A stretch of 64,000 nucleotides of DNA. Source: Hexactinellida sp. DTS-2022. Its lineage: Eukaryota > Porifera > Hexactinellida. The stretch is from the NCBI GenBank assembly GCA_028753945.1, contig JAPNXP010000015.1, forward strand, positions 3,286,001 to 3,350,000, given 5' to 3'. This document shows, in pieces, positions 59,791-64,000 of this stretch. The translations under genes and the position numbers were made by a program. Below the pieces are notes generated by a model. The model made no database searches and was not told the origin of the DNA. It saw only the letters and a program-made list of their open reading frames with translations. Position 1 is the first letter of the stretch; each line of letters opens with the position of its first letter.

Positions 59791-62757
59791 ATGCTAAATA
59801 TCGATGAATTATCTTTTGAATCAGTTCCAGTGGCTGACTGGTCAGTAAAAAATACAGAAGAATGGCTAAAATCATGCCTCAACCGTTACCAACTCGATGA
59901 TCCAAAGTTGTTTTCGAAAATTAAAATGAAAGGTCAAACTTTGCTCATATATCATGAATATCGTGAGCTAAATAAATTCTATGCTGACAACCATGCCGAA
60001 CAATTGCACGAAGACCTCGATGTTAGGTTAGGTCGCACACTGGTGATGCCCACAACCAGTAAGCTCTCTAGAATTTCAACTCAGCGGAAGCCAACGTTGA
60101 CTGCATTATGGGATAAATTCGAAAAGCAACTCGATGACATCAACATTGACTTTGGGAAATTGTTAGATGGAAAACGCACAGCTAATTTGTATGCGAACGA
60201 ACTCATAATCGAATCTTTGTATGCTCTCAAAGGGAATGGGAATATCCTACCAATTGAATGTCTAATTTCGCGAATGTCAAATAGCTTTTTCAAGCAGTAC
60301 ACCAATCTTATAAATTGTGATACCCCTCTTAAACATTTGGAATATGGTCATGTAAAATTACAGCTGCCAATCGACGAAGCAGTCGGTGCGTTTGTACAGA
60401 AATTCTACCTACACGGATACCCCGCCTTAGCCGAACTAATGTTAGAACAAATTCTCTACTTGGGACAGTTAGGAGCCGTAGACACTAACTACAAATCCAA
60501 TCAATTCCCAGCCATTATTATTGTGTCAAGTGATGAAAAATCGGAAGAAAATACGGAATACACTTTTCAGTTTGAAGAACGAAAAGCGAGATATTCAAAT
60601 GAAAGTGATGATAGTGGTTATCGCAGTAAAAACGTATCCCCAAGAGTTAGTCTATCAGAAATGAATAATCCTTTACATCAGCTTTCGCCCAAACACCTTG
60701 AGGCAATAGATGAGATTTCTGAGCCTAGAGAATGCTCATCGCGACAATCGACAAACTCCTTGTTTGAAGGCGAATACCAAATCGAAAGAAATCAAAATTT
60801 GGTTTACATCGAAGGGAATAATTTCGTTGTTGACTACGCAACTGATCAAATCGCTGATAATGAAAAAGTATCATTCAATTACGATTCAAATTTAACTATA
60901 AAATTTGATGTCACAGCACATGAAAATGATCCTAAAACTGTTACGAACCGACACAATTTGTTTAGAGTTTCAATCGATAATGATACCACAGAGGATGTGG
61001 GGTTTTCCTTACGCGCGTATAACTTGTCAATGCCAGGCGATATTAAAGTCCTGCACGCTTCGCCCGGTTGCAATTTCCAAGTATTGAAAGGGAAAACAAC
61101 GCGAAATGAGAATAAATGGGTGCATGATATCGAGTTGATAGACAAGTTAATCGAACTTTCAGGGGACTACATCATATTTGAATTAGTCGTATGCTCGTTA
61201 GACAATGGATCAGGGAATAGTTTGAAAGGTAATAGGTGGAATATTCAACGAAATTACATTCAAATAAAATGTGCTATTGAAACGAATACTGCAACAGACT
61301 ATGACACAAGAAAAGAACTACAAACACTCGTAAATAAAACAATGGGTAACGAAAAACGCAAAAAATGTTTAAATATCCTTCTCGACTCGCTGTATTATTT
61401 TATCTATAATGATCAAGAGAAAGCTTACAAACTAGCAACACAACTTATACTACTACCGGATTTCCAGAGACCACAATTGCTCATTTTCTGCTGGCTAATA
61501 ATCGGTACTTACATTTACCAATGCGACACACTAGATTTTCTCAAGCAAAGAAAGCTCATTGCGCTAATTAACGCTGGAACTTGCATCAAAAGAAAATTCA
61601 AATCGTTGAACATTAATGTGTTAAATAACATTGTCAAGTTTTCGGACAAATCAATAGCAATACTCCAACACTATCTAGAAAGACACAAAATGAAAAGATC
61701 CCAGTCTTGTCCCGAAAATTTGAAGGCTAGTGCGAAAAACAGCATTTCTATGATTCCAATTATTTTCACAAAACCTCCAACACCAGAACCTGAAGACTCG
61801 GCTGTTACGTCACCAGAACCAGATTCCAACCAAAAGTTGATACGCTATGCTAGCTCCGAGCCAAGTCTGCACAGTTTAGTGACAAATGAAAGTTCATACG
61901 AAAACTCAAAACTGAAAGCTCCCATTTTGAAATATAATACAACCAGGATAGCGAGTGATTGTGTGGAGACGCTAAGTTTTGAAGATTGCGAAATCTTATG
62001 TCCACCCTCGAATACTGGGATCGAAATTTCCTTTGGTTATGCGAAAATGGACAAGTACTCTTCGCAAACAACGATTGTCCCAAGCGTAAGCCATTTTGCC
62101 ACATTAGAACTCACGAATGACCTTGATAGCGAAAAATACAGCGAGCCTTATAAAATCAAATTCCCAATCCCAAATAATATTTCCAAAACTGCCATTTTAC
62201 GTGTTGTGTATCAGAATGGAGTAATAACTGAAGATATCACGGATAGCATTTTACATGATTTCAATCTTAAGTCGCATACAGGTTCAATTGACGCTACTGG
62301 GAATGGAACCTATATCATTTTGGGCGTAGAAGGGTCGCCATCAACGTTAACTTGTTATGTTGCAAACGATATTACAAGCGTTCGTCCCTTGTACGTACAT
62401 CTGTGGTTGAAAAGAGTTAACGGATTCGCGAATTGGAGGGAAATTTGGTGTTGCATTTCTTGTAAGGAAGAGTTACTGATAAGACCACCTATCAGAGAAG
62501 CATGGCCAATTAGTAAAATAGTCTTAAATACGAGATACAATGATAAAATCGAGTTTTCTTTACTGCCAAAGAGGAAAGATCTAGCTCCATCAATTGAGCC
62601 AGAAATGAGGTATGAATTCAACCTAACTGAAACACAAGGGGTGTTCAACTTTGTACACATTCTAAATTTAGATTTAGTGGGGAATGAAAGTATTTTCAAA
62701 ATACAAAACCAAGAAAATATAATGGAAAAAGAAATACAATTCGGAAAATTATTATAA
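59791..62757 (+). CDS. Unrecognised 988-residue protein with SAM-like N-terminus
   Basis: Intronless, 988 residues. Residues 14-65 resemble a SAM domain (VADWSVKNTEEWLKSCL, LFSKIKMKGQTLLIYHEY). A helical segment follows (about 108-235; TLTALWDKFEKQLDDINIDF, LLDGKRTANLYANELII). A Ser-rich linker (about 268-325) precedes a beta-rich domain (about 345-510: FVVDYATDQIADNEKVSF, VGFSLRAYNLSMPGD, YIIFELVVCSLD). A helical part (about 510-640; KKCLNILLDSLYYFIYNDQE), a second Ser/Pro linker and a further beta-rich domain (about 730-940) end the protein. The two beta-rich parts may be related to each other. No catalytic motif, signal peptide or membrane helix is evident, so I infer a cytoplasmic scaffold. 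The codons look normal for this genome and the frame is fully open, so it is expressed protein rather than relic. Confidence 0.65.
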   Translation: MLNIDELSFESVPVADWSVKNTEEWLKSCLNRYQLDDPKLFSKIKMKGQTLLIYHEYRELNKFYADNHAEQLHEDLDVRLGRTLVMPTTSKLSRISTQRKPTLTALWDKFEKQLDDINIDFGKLLDGKRTANLYANELIIESLYALKGNGNILPIECLISRMSNSFFKQYTNLINCDTPLKHLEYGHVKLQLPIDEAVGAFVQKFYLHGYPALAELMLEQILYLGQLGAVDTNYKSNQFPAIIIVSSDEKSEENTEYTFQFEERKARYSNESDDSGYRSKNVSPRVSLSEMNNPLHQLSPKHLEAIDEISEPRECSSRQSTNSLFEGEYQIERNQNLVYIEGNNFVVDYATDQIADNEKVSFNYDSNLTIKFDVTAHENDPKTVTNRHNLFRVSIDNDTTEDVGFSLRAYNLSMPGDIKVLHASPGCNFQVLKGKTTRNENKWVHDIELIDKLIELSGDYIIFELVVCSLDNGSGNSLKGNRWNIQRNYIQIKCAIETNTATDYDTRKELQTLVNKTMGNEKRKKCLNILLDSLYYFIYNDQEKAYKLATQLILLPDFQRPQLLIFCWLIIGTYIYQCDTLDFLKQRKLIALINAGTCIKRKFKSLNINVLNNIVKFSDKSIAILQHYLERHKMKRSQSCPENLKASAKNSISMIPIIFTKPPTPEPEDSAVTSPEPDSNQKLIRYASSEPSLHSLVTNESSYENSKLKAPILKYNTTRIASDCVETLSFEDCEILCPPSNTGIEISFGYAKMDKYSSQTTIVPSVSHFATLELTNDLDSEKYSEPYKIKFPIPNNISKTAILRVVYQNGVITEDITDSILHDFNLKSHTGSIDATGNGTYIILGVEGSPSTLTCYVANDITSVRPLYVHLWLKRVNGFANWREIWCCISCKEELLIRPPIREAWPISKIVLNTRYNDKIEFSLLPKRKDLAPSIEPEMRYEFNLTETQGVFNFVHILNLDLVGNESIFKIQNQENIMEKEIQFGKLL

Positions 62758-64000
62758 AGTATAATTCTAAACAAAGAAAAATAACTTATTTTTCTATATA
62801 ATTTTTGCTCTCTACCTTCATATTGAATTCTAATTATTTGTATTTTTCTATTTTTGGATAATTCCTTGTACAATTTGTATTGAATTAGTAGATAAATTAC
62901 TGTACAGCTACTAAGACAATATTATTAAACATTATTTTTGAAATTAACTACGAGTTGATAATTATCACTATAAATACTGGGGTTTCCCATTGACTCAACC
63001 ACATACATGTCCGGTAACATAATAGCATCACTGTCTTTCAGAAATATGAAATAATGACTCAATACAGAGATACAAATAAACAAGTTCCAAATTTGAATAC
63101 AAACCATTGTAGCTAAATCTATTCATTTACAAACTAAGTTATATTTAATACTTCCACTAATTCTTGGCTTCTTTATGTCTGTGAGTAGCTAAATATAGAA
63201 GATGATGTAATGTGAAATAAAGAAGCTATTGAATAAACCATACTATGCCTTTTGAAAAGCTATTGCATGATGTAGTATTCAAACATTTAGCTAGCGTATA
63301 TAAAAGAAGGTACACTATATTATTGTAGGGAATTATATGCTAAAAATCGAATTTGAACGTTCGGAAAAAAGATCTTGAAAGACACCAAAAGGGATAAAAC
63401 CTTTAGAGAAGTTTGAAGTGTGAGTTATATAAATACCAATATTTTTACACGTAAATTACAGAGTACAAAGAATATATACTTTTCTTCTTATTCCGAAATC
63501 CATTTATTTATGTTTAGGATAATTTGATCTAATTAGGTTTGATACACCAGAGTAGATTACCTAATGACATAGTAACTGAGCATGGAATCCAGGGGCATGA
63601 TTCTCACCAAAACATAATTTAAAAAAAAATTTGAGCCCCCTAATTGTGGCATATCTGTGGTATTCTTGGGTTCAAAAATACCTAAGACCCCTGGTGAGCT
63701 AGTAACGCCACTAGAAATAAAATAAAATGATAAATCATTGTATTCCACTCCACACAGTTGCAGTTGAAATTTTCGTAATAAATGTTTTGTTTTTGAATTG
63801 TTTTATTTATTGGTGAATATATTTAGTCAAAGGATCAAGAAATTCCTTTGAATATTGGAATGATGAAATTTGTCATAATTATAATTGCAAACTTCCAATT
63901 ATTGCAGTAAATTTGCTTGAATTCAAACTCGATTCCATAGGATGAAATATGAAATCTGTAATTCTTGCTGATCATGTTGTGTCATCATCAAATATCTTAC
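62758..64000. other. Right end, no convincing gene
   Basis: AT-rich. A 60-codon minus-strand frame at 63107-62925 begins with a signal-peptide-like stretch (IWNLFICISVLSHYFIFL) and could be a first exon, but no good donor follows. Around 63560-63720 the composition changes (CCCCTGGATTCCATGCTC on the minus strand), which looks like part of a dispersed repeat seen once here. Confidence 0.35.

Noticed and set aside
62925-63107. Signal-peptide-like 60-codon minus-strand ORF as a first exon
   Set aside because: Plausible hydrophobic start but no convincing donor site or downstream exon; left as a note only.
1-64000. tRNA, rRNA or other structured RNA genes
   Set aside because: I found no clear cloverleaf with an internal GGTTCGA-type box or any rRNA segment by eye; a covariance-model scan would be decisive.

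Overview
This window is nuclear DNA from an animal (Metazoa) with a compact, AT-rich genome. Animal identity follows from the gene set: a complete Vav (CH-DH-PH-C1-SH3-SH2-SH3), a TRIM-NHL protein, FBXL4, a TEX36-like protein and a ZU5-UPA protein. Genes lie about 2-3 kb apart on both strands. Introns are short, use GT-AG borders and keep reading phase at almost every junction I could check. Many genes are intronless (SAMHD1-like, MFSD10-like, ethanolamine kinase, RPAP2-like, F-box/WD40, tubulin-like, RhoGEF), while the ZU5-UPA gene has about 14 exons. I cannot name the species. An early-branching invertebrate with a small, intron-poor genome, such as a sponge, fits, but that is inference only.

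Layout, left to right. 1-1158 (-): 5' part of an unrecognised gene cut by the window edge. 1651-2170: three copies of a 173-bp tandem repeat. 2461-9658 (+): multi-tyrosine ZU5-UPA adaptor. 10591-11956 (+): cytosolic malate dehydrogenase. 12264-14827: two divergently transcribed seven-transmembrane paralogues. 15307-15591 (+): FMC1. 16357-16941 (+): TEX36-like. 17033-18675 (-): DCAF15-like. 19069-21588 (+): FBXL4. 21866-23224 (+): divergent alpha-tubulin-like protein. 23552-25772 (+): TM9SF1-like. 26465-28144 (+): DH-only RhoGEF. 29199-30764 (+): SAMHD1-like. 30968-31681 (-): RNF170-like. 31939-34298 (-): TRIM-NHL. 34996-35577 (-): DNAJC30-like. 35769-37205 (-): F-box/WD40. 37681-42490 (-): Vav. 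44525-46024 (-): RPAP2-like. 46455-48488 (-): unrecognised helical protein. 48825-49943 (-): ethanolamine kinase. 50248-51666 (-): MFSD10-like transporter. 51839-56888 (-): serine carboxypeptidase (CPVL-like), with a GT31-like gene (52608-54554, +) inside its fourth intron. 57747-59027 (-): ribosomal protein P0. 59791-62757 (+): unrecognised 988-residue protein with a SAM-like start. 62758-64000: no convincing gene.

The spaces between exons are heavily populated by small non-coding inverted-repeat elements (MITEs). I could separate at least seven families by their ends. Several are flanked by TA and carry CAGT...ACTG ends typical of Tc1/mariner-pogo (Tigger-like) elements. Some are nested in others, which gives relative insertion ages, and some introns are little more than one or two MITEs.

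The genes do not form a single pathway. There is a visible ubiquitin-ligase flavour (DCAF15-like, FBXL4, RNF170, TRIM-NHL, F-box/WD40), a tyrosine-kinase/Rho signalling flavour (Vav, the multi-tyrosine ZU5-UPA protein, the DH protein) and some mitochondrial proteins (FMC1, DNAJC30, FBXL4). The most unusual items are the tubulin-like protein with a broken nucleotide-binding glycine loop, the ZU5-UPA adaptor, the divergent 7TM pair, the altered P0 tail, the nested GT31-like protein without an obvious DxD, and the 988-residue unknown. All identities come from reading translated sequence against remembered families; no database search was run.
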